Numbered from the stretch's first letter, positions 9,478 through 16,770 are shown. The stretch: DNA of 28,310 nt from Prorocentrum cordatum (GCA_963575745.1 CAUYUJ010010464.1:1-28310); one strand, 5' to 3'. Notes: a model not told the origin generated them from the sequence alone. Program-made: numbers and translations.

Positions 9478-9737
9478 GCAAGACGGAGTGAGGATTACGA
9501 GCGAAGGAGGGCTGCGAAAGAATAGGGTAGAATTGCAACGCTTCGAAGCTTTCACTCGAGATGCAGGTGTCAGCCATGGGTGACCAAAGTGGCCTTGCCG
9601 CCTGCGCTAAAGCCAGAAGGAGAGGAGAGATTGGCCCTTCGAGCAGCTTCTGTAGCTGCTGGATGGTTCACTAATACCGCGCACGTCGACTCTGGAGTGG
9701 TTGTCCTTGTCTGCTCCTTTCCCTCCCCCACCACCAC

Positions 9738-9883
9738 CCCAAACATCCGACGTCTCGATTTTTTCGAGACGCGGGCCCCCGACCTCCCGACCACTTCCCT
9801 GGGACCGGTTTTTCATTCCGAGGGGGCCGAAAACCATGAGAAACCTCCGCCTCGATTTCCTCGAGACGCCCGATGTGTGTGGG
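9738..9883 (+). mobile_element. HT element, copy 1 (TCGAGA subtype)
   Basis: Begins CCCAAACATCCGACGTCTCGA with the hairpin TCTCGA-TTTTT-TCGAGA and ends CTCGATTTCCTCGAGACGCC then CGATGTGTGTGGG. The middle is shortened: the family core GGTCCCGAGGCCCGGCGAGG is missing. The ends are each other's reverse complement with few changes. Both flanks carry a similar pyrimidine-rich stretch (CTGCTCCTTTCCC followed by CACC repeats). Confidence 0.85.
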
Positions 9884-10175
9884 TTATCTGCTCCTTTCCC
9901 CCCCCCCACCCCACCACCACCATGCCACCCTCATGCCAGCTGCGCACCCAGGGCTCGAGTAGGGGATCGACTACAGAATTGATTTACCCCAACCTTGGTT
10001 TTCTCGTCGAATCTGAAAAAAACATGCAGACGTCCCAGTCGATTGCTGAACCTTCGAGGCTTTCGTCGCAGATGCGATGGAGAGCCAATTCTGGGGTGAA
10101 TCGATTCTGTAGTCGATCCCCTCCTCGAAGGGCGGCGGCAAGGGAAGCCCGGCGAGCGCTCCTCGGGGAAGGGGA

Positions 10176-10242
10176 GGAGGAGGAGGAGGAGGAGGAGGAG
10201 GAGGAGGAGGAGGAGGAGGAGGAGGAGGAGGAGGAGGAGGAA
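10176..10242 (+). repeat. GGA array
   Basis: About 22 clean GAG triplets. The right flank (10243-10375) is very GC-rich with open frames on both strands and no recognisable domain. Confidence 0.95.
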
Positions 10243-10375
10243 GGCAGCCGTCGGCGCCGAGCAGAAGCAGCTCGGCCGCGGGGCCGGGCCCCGCAAAGGC
10301 CCTGCCACCTGGGCGCCGCCGGGACGCCTCCGCCGCTGCTCGACGTGGCGGCGCGAGCGTCGGGGGGCCCCGTCG

Positions 10376-10418
10376 AGGCGTTGGCCTATCAGGAACCCCA
10401 AAGAAGGAACGAGGCCCC
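10376..10418 (+). repeat. Dispersed repeat A, left part of interrupted copy
   Basis: Matches 1205-1246 (GCGTTGGCCTATCAGGAACC, then AGGAACGAG). The match stops where the HT element region begins and resumes at 10781. Confidence 0.7.
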
Positions 10419-10421
10419 TTT

Positions 10422-10598
10422 CCCAGACCCCCTCGAGTAATGAAAAAATCGTGACGGGAGGTTTTTCCTGATTTTCGGCCTCCGACGGCCCTCACCGGGC
10501 TTCGGGAGCGCCAGAAAACGACTCAGGATGCAGAGCCGGCCATGGGGAAAGGGTCGGGACCTCTGGGGGTCCACGTAGTGAAAGAATCATGACGTCGG
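10422..10598 (-). mobile_element. HT element, copy 7 (reverse orientation)
   Basis: Starts CCCAGACCCCCTCGAG and carries the family landmarks in reverse: GGAGGTTTTTCCTGATTTTC, CCCTCACCGGGCTTCGGGAG, GGGAAAGGGTCGGGACCTCT and the hairpin-like ACGTAGTGAAAGAATCATGACGT. The terminal TCTGGG is lost or diverged (GTCGGGGAGAG). It lies inside the ~360 bp that separate the two halves of repeat A. Confidence 0.75.
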
Positions 10599-10780
10599 GG
10601 AGAGCATGCTACGCATGGAATGAATTGAGTAGAAGATGAGGTGTTGGATCCGTGAGTGGATCAGCCTAGACAGTATGATGGTCGGAGGCTTTGATGCCTC
10701 TATTGATTGTGGGTCGGCTATGATGCCAGCCAATGCCCACCCCGTCCCGTCTCCAGGGACTTCGCATCCCCCTCCAGAAG

Positions 10781-10901
10781 TTAAACTTCGCGATTTCCCA
10801 AACAGAAGCCTAATGGGGGCACCCAAGGCAAACTGCAAGACCATCACGGGACACCGAGCCCCTCCCCCACGAGAAGCGTGCCTTCCTCAAGGCCCCGACT
10901 G
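10781..10901 (+). repeat. Dispersed repeat A, right part of interrupted copy
   Basis: Matches 1257-1378 at most positions, including TTAAACTTCG, ATTTCCCA, CACCCAAGGCAAACTG, CACCGAGCCCCTCC and GGCCCCGACTG. The 180 bp between copy 7 and this block (10599-10780) are AT-richer and unrecognised. Confidence 0.8.
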
Positions 10902-10938
10902 CGTGGGGGAGGGGGGACGGCCTCTTAGGAGCAGGGGG

Positions 10939-10998
10939 GCTTCTTGGAAGGCGCTGGCCCCACATCCATACAGAGAAGGCCCGCGCCTTCCAAGAAGC
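10939..10998. repeat. Perfect 16-bp inverted repeat (hairpin)
   Basis: GCTTCTTGGAAGGCGC at 10939-10954 pairs exactly with GCGCCTTCCAAGAAGC at 10983-10998 around a 28-nt loop. Pairing continues outward with mismatches (GCAGGGG / CCCCTGC type). Confidence 0.8.
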
Positions 10999-11027
10999 AG
11001 GGGTGCCTCTCAGAAGCCTCCCCCCCT

Positions 11028-11203
11028 CCCCAGAGATTCGACGTCGTGATTTCTTCAGTACGGGGTTCCCAGAAATCTCGACCCATTCCCCAGGACCGGC
11101 TTCTCATCCCGAGTCGATGTTTCAGGCCCGGCGAGGGCCCCTCGAGGCCGAAAACTATGAGCAACCTCCGTCGTGATTCTTTCCATGCGCTGGATCTCTG
11201 GGG
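11028..11203 (+). mobile_element. HT element, copy 2 (CCCAGAGAT ends)
   Basis: Starts CCCAGAGATTCGACGTCGTG and ends CGCTGGATCTCTGGG. The family ends normally read CCCAGACAT / ATGTCTGGG. Here both ends show AGAGAT / ATCTCT, a matched change. The core CCCGGCGAGGGCCCC and AACCTCCGTCGTGATT are present. Confidence 0.85.
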
Positions 11204-11280
11204 TGCCGCAGTTGGGCCCGGGCCGCGCGTCACCCCACTGCCTGCGCGCCTCTCATATCCACCGCCCGCTGCGGCACCAG

Positions 11281-11467
11281 CCCAGACATGCGACGTCCTG
11301 ATGTTTTCAGGGCGGCGGCCCCAGAAGTCCCGACCCTTTCCCCGGGGCCAGTTCTTCATCCCGAACCGTTTTTTGACGGTCCTGGGGCCTGGCGGGGTCC
11401 TCGAGAGGCCGGAAACGGCGAGAAACCTTCGTCCTGATTTTTTGTGTACGACGCGATCGTGTCTGGG
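11281..11467 (+). mobile_element. HT element, copy 3 (TCAGGA subtype)
   Basis: Full-length copy: CCCAGACATGCGACGTCCTG at the left, hairpin TCCTGA-TGTTT-TCAGGG, core GGCCTGGCGGGGTCC, then TCCTGATTTTTTGTGTACGA and GATCGTGTCTGGG at the right end. Confidence 0.9.
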
Positions 11468-11517
11468 AGGACGTCGTTTCCCAGGCGGTGGGTATGGATA
11501 AATCCCCGCCTCGCCTC

Positions 11518-12723
11518 TCAGATGTCGGCCGCGCCCAGCTGCGCGGAGGCCTGCATCTTTTCCGCGTGCGGCGGCTGGCCTCCGCCCAGCGGCAGCACCC
11601 CGGCCTTGGCCTTGCCGGCGCTGCCGCCGCTGCCCGGGCCGCGCGCGCTCCTCGCCGGCGCCGTGCTCGGCGCGGGCGGCACCGGAGGAGAAGGAGGAGG
11701 AGGAGGAGGAGGAGGAGGAGGAGGAGGAAAAGGAGGGAGCGGAGGGAGCGGAGGAGAGAGGAGGGAGGAGGAGGAGGAGGAGGAGGAGGAGGAGGAGGAG
11801 GAGGAGGAGGGAGGAGAGGAGGGAGAGGAGGAGAGAGGAGGAGGGAGGAGGAGGAGGAGAGAGGAGGAGGAGGAAGGAGGAGGAGGAGGAGGAGGAGGCC
11901 AGGAGGAGGAGGAGGAGGAGGAGGAGAAGGAGGAGGAGGAGAGGTGGAGGAGGGAGGAGGAGGAGGTGGAGGAGGAGGAGGAGGAGAGGAGGAGGAGGAG
12001 GGGAGGAGAGGAGGAGAGGGAGGATAGGAGGAGGAAGGAAGGAGGAGGAGGAGGAGGAGGAGGAGGAGGAGGAGGAGGAGGGAGGAGGAGGGAGCGGAGG
12101 AGGAGGAGGAGGAGGAGGAGGAGAAGGAGGAGGAGGAGGAGGAGGAGGAAGAGGAGGAGGAGGAGGAGGAGGAGGGGGAGGGCCTCCAGGCGCCGGCGCC
12201 TCTCCATCATCGAGGCGCTCGCGACGGGCCCGAGGGCTGGCACCGGGCGCGACCTCGCCGTGGTCTGGAACGTGGGCGCTGCGGGCCGGGCCTCGGCTAC
12301 GGGCGTGTCCTTCTGCTTGTGGCAGCTGCTGCGCTGGCTGCCCCCCGCAGCCGGGCTGGTCCTCTGGGAGGCCCGGGCATGGGCACCAGCACCAACACGG
12401 GGGGGGGCCTCCACTGGGGGAAACTGATCCTGTAGATCCTGGTGCTGGTGGCAACCTGTCGGCCGCTTGGGAGGCCCGAGTGCTGCCACCATCACCGAGA
12501 TCGGGAGCACCTTCCCTCGGTGGAGGCACACCGCCGACGTTGGTGTTGGTGTCAACCTCTGGGCCGCCGAGGTCCTCCGCTTCCCCGGGCCAGCCGTGAG
12601 CCGGCCGACGGCGCCCAGCGACTGACGGCTGCAGAGGCTGGCGCCGGTGCTGGCGCCCGGGCGGACGGTGCCGCAGCTGCCCTGCTCCGCCGCCGGGAGG
12701 CCCACGGAGCTCGAGCACCCCAT
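11518..12723 (-). CDS. Doubtful open frame starting MGCSSS; possibly two exons around the GGA array
   Basis: On the minus strand an ATG at 12723 begins MGCSSSVGLPAAEQGSCGTV. MGCxxS is the classic N-terminal signal for myristoylation (Gly2) with a neighbouring palmitoylatable Cys3, as in membrane-tethered signalling proteins. The frame stays open for 401 codons and ends GQPPHAEKMQASAQLGAADI plus TGA at 11518, but about 165 of those codons are Leu/Ser/Pro read from the repeat array at 11684-12181. One reading is that the first exon is near 12560-12723 and the last near 11518-11690, with the array (a pyrimidine tract on this strand) inside an intron. I could not define splice sites, and no domain is recognised. 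It may be a chance frame in GC-rich DNA. Confidence 0.25.
   Translation of the reverse strand: MGCSSSVGLPAAEQGSCGTVRPGASTGASLCSRQSLGAVGRLTAGPGKRRTSAAQRLTPTPTSAVCLHRGKVLPISVMVAALGPPKRPTGCHQHQDLQDQFPPVEAPPRVGAGAHARASQRTSPAAGGSQRSSCHKQKDTPVAEARPAAPTFQTTARSRPVPALGPVASASMMERRRRLEALPLLLLLLLLFLLLLLLLLLLLLLLLLLRSLLLPPPPPPPPPPPPPPSFLLLSSLSSSPPLLLLLSSSSSSTSSSSLLHLSSSSFSSSSSSSSWPPPPPPPPSSSSSLLLLLPPPLSSSPSSPPSSSSSSSSSSSSSSSLLSPPLPPLPPFPPPPPPPPPPPPSPPVPPAPSTAPARSARGPGSGGSAGKAKAGVLPLGGGQPPHAEKMQASAQLGAADI
11684..12181 (+). repeat. ~500-bp GGA array
   Basis: Nearly pure purine on the plus strand. GGA/GAG triplets are broken by single-base phase slips (GGAGAG, GGGAGG, AAGG, GGTGG), typical of an old, slipping microsatellite. 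Confidence 0.95.
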
Positions 12724-12890
12724 GGCGCCCGCAGGGAGGCGGGGGCTCTCGGCGTCGCTTCACGGGGGGCGATCGCTGCGGGGGGGGGGGGGAGAGAGAA
12801 AGGTGCGGGTGCGCCTTCGGGCCCTCCCATAGGGCACCCGCAGGGGCCCCAGTTGGGCCCCTGTTCTGCGGCCCTCGCTGCCCTCAAGAT
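12182..12890. other. GC-rich sequence between array and HT cluster
   Basis: Contains a weak direct repeat (GGGAGGCCCGGGCATGGGCA near 12378 and GGGAGGCCCGAGTGCTGCCA near 12470) and CCAGCACCAACA / CCATCACCGAGA echoes. Apart from the doubtful MGCSSS frame nothing is recognised. A G10+ run lies near 12780. Confidence 0.4.
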
Positions 12891-13058
12891 CCCAGACATG
12901 CGACGTATCCTGACTTTTGTCAGGGCAGCGTCCCCAGAGGTCCCGACCCTTGCCCAGGGCTGGGCTGTCGTCCTGAATCCTTTGTTGACGGCCCCGAGGC
13001 CTGGCGAGGGCCCCCTGAGGCCGAAAATGGCAAAAAAACCTTCCGGAAGGGTTCTGGG
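12891..13058 (+). mobile_element. HT element, copy 4 (right end degenerate)
   Basis: Left end CCCAGACATGCGACGTATCC with hairpin TCCTGA-CTTTTG-TCAGGG, core GAGGCCTGGCGAGGGCCCCC, then GGCCGAAAATGGCAAAAAAA. The right hairpin is replaced by CCTTCCGGAAGG followed by GTTCTGGG. Copy 5 begins 2 bp later, so the two are in tandem. Confidence 0.85.
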
Positions 13059-13060
13059 TT

Positions 13061-13244
13061 TCCAGACATCCGACGTCTCGAATTTTTCGAGACTCGGGCC
13101 CCCGACCTCCCGACTACTTCCCCGGGTCCGGCTTTCCGTCCCGAGCCGTTTTTGGACGGGCCCGAGGCCCGGCGAGGGCCCCGAGGGGCCGAAAGCTATG
13201 AAAAACCGCCGCCTCGATTTTTGTCGAGGCGCCCGATGTCTGGG
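13061..13244 (+). mobile_element. HT element, copy 5 (TCGAGA subtype)
   Basis: Starts TCCAGACATCCGACGTCTCG with hairpin TCTCGA-ATTTT-TCGAGA. Ends with hairpin CCTCGA-TTTTTG-TCGAGG and GCGCCCGATGTCTGGG. Both terminal hairpins are of the TCGAG type and both TIRs carry the ACATC/GATGT variant: left and right ends vary together. Confidence 0.9.
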
Positions 13245-13454
13245 TCGGCCCCCCCCCCCGTGACGCGACGCCCGAGGGCTTCGAGAGCTGGGGCCCGCCG
13301 TGCGCGCGGCTTGGGCGGCGGCCCCCTGGGCGGCGGAGCCTCCGGGCCTCGCGCAGGGGAGGGAGGGGAGGGCCGCCAGGGGGGGGCGGCCCCGCGCGCC
13401 CGGGGGCGGCGGAGACGAGGGCCCTCCGCCCTCCGCCCTCCGCCCTGCTCCCTC
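13245..13454. other. GC-rich spacer with CCCTCCG repeats
   Basis: Very GC-rich, with CCCTCCG repeated three times just before copy 6 (13422-13445). The same CCCTCCG repeats appear directly after copy 6 (13655-13685), so copy 6 is bracketed by similar pyrimidine repeats. Confidence 0.5.
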
Positions 13455-13650
13455 CCCAGACCTCCTCGAGTAGGGAAAAATCATGACGGGAGGTTTTCCC
13501 TGATTCTCGGCCTCCTGGGGCCCTCGCCGGGCCTCGGGAGCGTCAAAAGACGGCCCAGGATATGCAGAGCCGGTCAGGGGAAAAGGGTCGGGACCTCTGC
13601 AGCATGGGGGTCGACGTAACGAAAAAAACATTTTACGTCGGTGGTCTGGG
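13455..13650 (-). mobile_element. HT element, copy 6 (CCCAGACC ends)
   Basis: Reverse-orientation full copy. Left CCCAGACCTCCTCGAG, internal GGAGGTTTTCCCTGATTCTC, CCCTCGCCGGGCCTCGGGAG, GGGAAAAGGGTCGGGACCTC, right GACGTAACGAAAAAAACATT then TTACGTCGGTGGTCTGGG. TIR variant CCCAGACC is matched by GGTCTGGG at the other end. Confidence 0.88.
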
Positions 13651-13819
13651 TCTGCCCTCCTCCCTCCGCCCTCCGCCCTCCGCCTTCCTCCCGCACCCCA
13701 GGGGGGCAGGCCCTCGCTGCCAAGGGCTGCCTCTGACTCCGACGCGGCCCGAGCCCGCACCGGCTACGCCCGCACCGACTGCTGGGGCGGCCTCCAGGGG
13801 CCGCTCTTGCAGCTGGGAT

Positions 13820-13930
13820 CCCAGACCCCCTCTCGAGCAACAGGAGTCACGACGGGAGATTTGTCGCCGTTCTCGGCCTCTGGGGGCCCTTGCCGGGCCT
13901 CGGGAGGTACCGCCACAAAACGACTCGGGA
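13820..13930 (-). mobile_element. HT element, copy 8 (truncated)
   Basis: Reverse orientation: CCCAGACCCCCTCTCGAG, then GTCACGACGGGAGATTTGTC, CCCTTGCCGGGCCTCGGGAG, ACAAAACGACTCGGGA. It is cut off exactly where copy 9 begins, consistent with copy 9 having landed in it. Confidence 0.8.
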
Positions 13931-14120
13931 CCCAAACATGCGACGTCCTGATTTTTGTTCAGGACGGCGTCCCCAGAAGTCCCGACCCTTTCCCCAGGAC
14001 CGGCTTCTTGTCCTCCTGAGTCGGTTTTTGACGGTCCCGGGGGCCGGCGAGGGCCCCCAGGGGCCGAAAACAGCGAAAAACCTCCATCCTGATTTTTTTT
14101 ACGACGCGATCATGTCTGGG
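13931..14120 (+). mobile_element. HT element, copy 9 (TCAGGA subtype)
   Basis: Full copy: CCCAAACATGCGACGTCCTG, hairpin TCCTGA-TTTTTGT-TCAGGA, core GGTCCCGGGGGCCGGCGAGG, right side TCCTGATTTTTTTTACGACG and CGATCATGTCTGGG. The right TIR is canonical; the left has one change (CCCAAACATG). Confidence 0.9.
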
Positions 14121-14161
14121 GATGCAAAAACCGGTCCCGGGGAATGGGTCGAGACCTCGCC
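14121..14161 (-). mobile_element. HT element fragment, interrupted by the nested TIR element
   Basis: GATGCAAAAACCGGTCCCGG then GAATGGGTCGAGACCTCG is the reverse of the family segment CGACCCTTTCCCCAGGACCGG with flanks. The homology ends where the 423-bp TIR element starts at 14162. Confidence 0.75.
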
Positions 14162-14584
14162 CTGACTCCAAATCCGCCCTACTTTGGCTTTTTTTCCCAA
14201 CTTAGAATTGCGTCGGAAATCCACCTCTAAGAAGCCGAAAAAGTAGGGCGGATATTTCTGCACCCAACATAAAGTAGGGCGGAAACCCACAGAAGTAGGG
14301 CGGAAGCAGCAACAGAAAAGTACACCCTGCGAAATGCTTAAGAAATCATGGGTTAAGAAATTCATAGTCTCAGAACTTGAATAAAAACCCAAAATTTCCA
14401 TTCAAATCTTAGGATTTACATTGAAACATTAAGAATAATCGAGACTCTGGCCGAACATTTAAGTTTTCTTAAGCATCGCCTAAGGTGTAGGGCGGAAATT
14501 GGCATCAGCGGGGCCTGAAAAGTGAGGCGGAAATCCAAAGCCCTACTTACGAATTTCCCCAAAGTAGGGCGGATGCGGAGTCAG
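14162..14584. mobile_element. 423-bp TIR element with repeated AAGTAGGGCGGA motif
   Basis: Left end CTGACTCCAAATCCGCCCTA and right end (reverse complement) CTGACTCCGCATCCGCCCTA form TIRs of about 27 bp. Inside, AAGTAGGGCGGA or close variants recur near 14241, 14272, 14293, 14484, 14519 and 14561, with its reverse at both the left end and about 14539. The core (about 14310-14480) is AT-rich, unlike its surroundings, and contains a second inverted pair (ATGCTTAAGAAA at 14334-14345 and TTTCTTAAGCAT at 14465-14476). No frame long enough for a transposase exists, so it is non-autonomous. It sits inside HT-family fragments. Confidence 0.85.
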
Positions 14585-14645
14585 GACCCGGGCTTCGACT
14601 AGACTTATAAGAGTGACCTTTCGCCGGAGTGACCTGTGGTGCGGG

Positions 14646-14750
14646 CCCGAGTCGTTTTTTGACGGTCCCGTGGCCCGGCGAGGGCCCCTCGAGGCCGAAA
14701 AATAAAAAAACCCTCCGTCTTGATTTTTTCAGTGCGTTGGATCTCGGGGG
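14646..14750 (+). mobile_element. HT element fragment (right half)
   Basis: CCCGAGTCGTTTTTTGACGG, GTGGCCCGGCGAGGGCCCCT, CCTCCGTCTTGATTTTTTCA and GTTGGATCTCGGGG: the right half of a copy whose end resembles copy 2 (GGATCTCTGGGG). Its left half is missing. Confidence 0.8.
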
Positions 14751-14757
14751 TCATGTC

Positions 14758-14941
14758 CCCAGACATGCGACGTCCTGATTTTTTCAGGACGGCGTCCCCG
14801 GAAGTCCAGACCCTTTCCCCGGGGCCGGTTTTTCATCCTGAGTCGTTTTTTGACGGTCCCGAGGCCCGGCGAGGGCCTCTGGAGGCCGAAAATCATGAAA
14901 AACCTCAGTCCTGAGTTTTTTACGACGCGATCATGTCTGGG
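14758..14941 (+). mobile_element. HT element, copy 11 (reference full-length copy)
   Basis: CCCAGACATGCGACGTCCTG at the left, perfect hairpin TCCTGA-TTTTT-TCAGGA, GTCGTTTTTTGACGGTCCCG, GAGGCCCGGCGAGGGCC, GGCCGAAAATCATGAAAAAC, TACGACGCGATCATGTCTGG at the right. The two 10-bp tips CCCAGACATG and CATGTCTGGG are exact inverted repeats. 184 bp. Confidence 0.92.
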
Positions 14942-15026
14942 TCTGGGGATGCAAAAACCAGTCCCGGGGAATGGGTCGAGACCTCGGGGGTCGACGCAGT
15001 GAGGAAACCATGACGTCGGCGGTCTG
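14942..15026 (-). mobile_element. HT element fragment (reverse)
   Basis: GGATGCAAAAACCAGTCCCG, GGGAATGGGTCGAGACCTCG, GTCGACGCAGTGAGGAAACC then ATGACGTCGGCGGTCTG: the part that in copy 6 runs from the middle to its right end. It abuts copy 11 directly. Confidence 0.75.
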
Positions 15027-15097
15027 TGAGGTCCAGGCGCCGGGCACCACGGGGCTCCTCCCTGAGGCCCTGGCGCGCCTTCCAGAACATAGCAGAT

Positions 15098-15239
15098 CCT
15101 CCTCCTCCTCCTCCTCGTCCTCGTCCTCGTCCTCCTCCTCCTCCTCCTCCTCCTCCTCCTCCTCGTCCTCCTCCTCCTCCTCCTCCTCCTCCTCGTCCTC
15201 CTCCTCCTCCTCCTCCTCCTCCTCCTCCTCCTCCTCCTC
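15098..15239 (+). repeat. TCC array with TCG interruptions
   Basis: About 47 TCC triplets with scattered TCG. It ends exactly at the tip of HT copy 12, and TCC repeats resume directly after that copy. Confidence 0.95.
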
Positions 15240-15374
15240 CCCAGACATTGAGCGCCTCGAACAAACCGAAGCAAAGGTCTTTCATAGTTTTTGGCCTCTC
15301 GGGGCCCTCGCCAGCGCTCGGGACCGTCAAAAAAGGACCGCGTCTCGAACAAATCGAGACGTCCGATGTCTGGG
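15240..15374 (-). mobile_element. HT element, copy 12 (inside a TCC array)
   Basis: CCCAGACATTGAGCGCCTCG left, GTCTCGA-ACAAA-TCGAGAC hairpin and CGTCCGATGTCTGGG right, with GGGGCCCTCGCCAGCGCTCG and GACCGTCAAAAAAGGA inside. It is an internally shortened reverse copy of TCGAGA subtype. TCC triplets flank it on both sides, so it appears to have inserted into one array. Confidence 0.88.
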
Positions 15375-15442
15375 TCCTCCTCCTCCGCCTCCTCCTCCTC
15401 CTCCTCCTCCTCCTCCTCCTCCTCCTCCAGATCCGCCTCCTC
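15375..15442 (+). repeat. TCC array, continuation after HT copy 12
   Basis: TCC/GCC triplets followed by a short direct repeat CTCCAGATCCGC (15425-15450). Confidence 0.9.
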
Positions 15443-15617
15443 CAGATCCGCGCGAGAGCTTCAATCAAACCTCTCAGGGGCATCTCATGTGCCGGATGGG
15501 GAAGCTGGGCATGGGAGAGCCGAGCCCAGAGGTAGACGCGTCCTGGAGGCGGAAAAAGGGGGAGGATACGGGGAGGAGCAGCAGGGGGAGCTCTCGCCAT
15601 CCTGGGGACCGATTTCT

Positions 15618-15689
15618 CCCCAGACATCCGCCGAAATGACTTTTCCAATCCGCGTTCCCAGAGGTCCCGACCCCTTCCCCGGGGGTGCC
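15618..15689 (+). mobile_element. HT element, copy 13 (left part only)
   Basis: CCCAGACATCCGCCGAAATG, then GTTCCCAGAGGTCCCGACCC and CTTCCCCGGGGG. It stops at 15690, where sequence of the second TIR element begins. The same two families are joined at the corresponding place at 14161/14162. Confidence 0.75.
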
Positions 15690-15845
15690 CTGACTCCGGA
15701 TCCGCCCTACTTCGGGCAATTTCGTAAGTACGGCCTGGAATTTCCGCCTTACTTTTCAAGCCCCGCTGATGCCAACGTTTCGCCCTACTTTTCTGTTGCC
15801 GTCTCCGCCCAACTTCTGTGGATCTCCGCCCCGCTCTATGTCGGG
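15690..15845. mobile_element. Second, partial copy of the AAGTAGGGCGGA TIR element
   Basis: CTGACTCCGGATCCGCCCTA followed by TTTCGTAAGTACGGCCTGGA, TTTCCGCC, AAGCCCCGCTGATGCCAA and GTTTCGCCCTACTTTTCTG parallels the reverse complement of the right third of the 14162-14584 element. After about 15845 the similarity fades. No second TIR was found, so this copy is truncated. Confidence 0.75.
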
Positions 15846-16053
15846 TGCGTGACCGAACGTGCGTCAGGGGAAACGCACTGGATGTGCTCCGTGCTGCGTG
15901 GCTGCAGCCTGGTTCACTCTTGATGGCCCGCGGGTCCACTTCCGCTGGCTCCCGGGCCCGGGAGCGGGCTCGGAGGAGGCCGAAGCCCAGGCAGGAGAAG
16001 CCGCTGGCCCCCACACAAACAGACCCTCGGATCGATGATCTCTGGGCCCGTCC
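15846..16053. other. No gene recognised
   Basis: Unique-looking GC-rich sequence between two element copies. An inverted CCGGGCCCGG-like motif lies near 15953. Nothing else was seen. Confidence 0.3.
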
Positions 16054-16250
16054 CCCAGGCATGCGACGCCCTGATCTTTGTTTCAGGACGGCGCCCCCGG
16101 AAGCTCCGAGACCCCTTCCCCAGGGCCGGCTTTTCGTCCTCCTAGGAGCCGTTTTTGGACGCTCCCAGGGCCCGGCGAGGGCCCCCAAGGGCCGAAAGCA
16201 GCGAAAAACCTGCCGCCCGGATTTTGTTTGACGACGCGATCATGTCTGGG
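16054..16250 (+). mobile_element. HT element, copy 14
   Basis: CCCAGGCATGCGACGCCCTG left, hairpin CCTGA-TCTTTGTT-TCAGG, GCCCGGCGAGGGCCCCCAAG, CGCCCGGATTTTGTTTGACG, CGATCATGTCTGGG right. 197 bp, the longest copy here. Confidence 0.88.
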
Positions 16251-16298
16251 ATTTGTTGGTTGGAAACGGAAAAAAATGGATATCCATCGTCGCCACCA

Positions 16299-16357
16299 GC
16301 CCCCTAGTGGCCGAAAACTTGCGCCCGGATTTTTTTCACGACGCGATCATGTCTGGG
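16299..16357 (+). mobile_element. HT element tail fragment
   Basis: Only the right end remains: GGCCGAAAACTTGCGCCCGG, ATTTTTTTCACGACGCGATC and ATGTCTGGGGG. About 48 bp separate it from copy 14; they include the palindrome ATGGATATCCAT near 16276. Confidence 0.75.
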
Positions 16358-16400
16358 GGTTCGGCCAGATCGTTTTCGGAGAGCCCCGGGGCCAGGCGCG

Positions 16401-16770
16401 AGGAGGAGGAGGGAGAGGACGGAGGAGGAGGAGGAGGAGGAAGGAGGGTGGAGGAGGAGGAGGAGGAGGAGGAGGAGGAGAGAGAAGGAGGAGGAAGGAG
16501 GACGGGAGGAAGAGTGAGAGGGAGAGGTGAGGGGGGAGGGGGAACGGAGCAGGACGGTGGGAAAGGAGGAGGAGAGGAGGATGGAGGAGGAGGAGGAGGA
16601 GGGCGGGACGAGGAGAAGGGAGGACGAAGGTGGAGGAGGAGGAGGATGGAGAGGGAGGAGGAGGAAGACGAGACGAGGACGACGAGGAGGAGGAGGAGGA
16701 GGAGGAGAGGGAGGAGGAGGAGGAGGAGGAGGAGGAGGAGGAGGAGGAGGAGGAGGAGGAGGAGGAGGAG
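16401..16770 (+). repeat. ~370-bp GGA array
   Basis: Imperfect GGA/GAG triplets with ACG and GGC interruptions, pure from about 16690. GC-rich sequence on its right (16771-16925) has an open minus-strand frame without recognisable domain. Confidence 0.95.
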
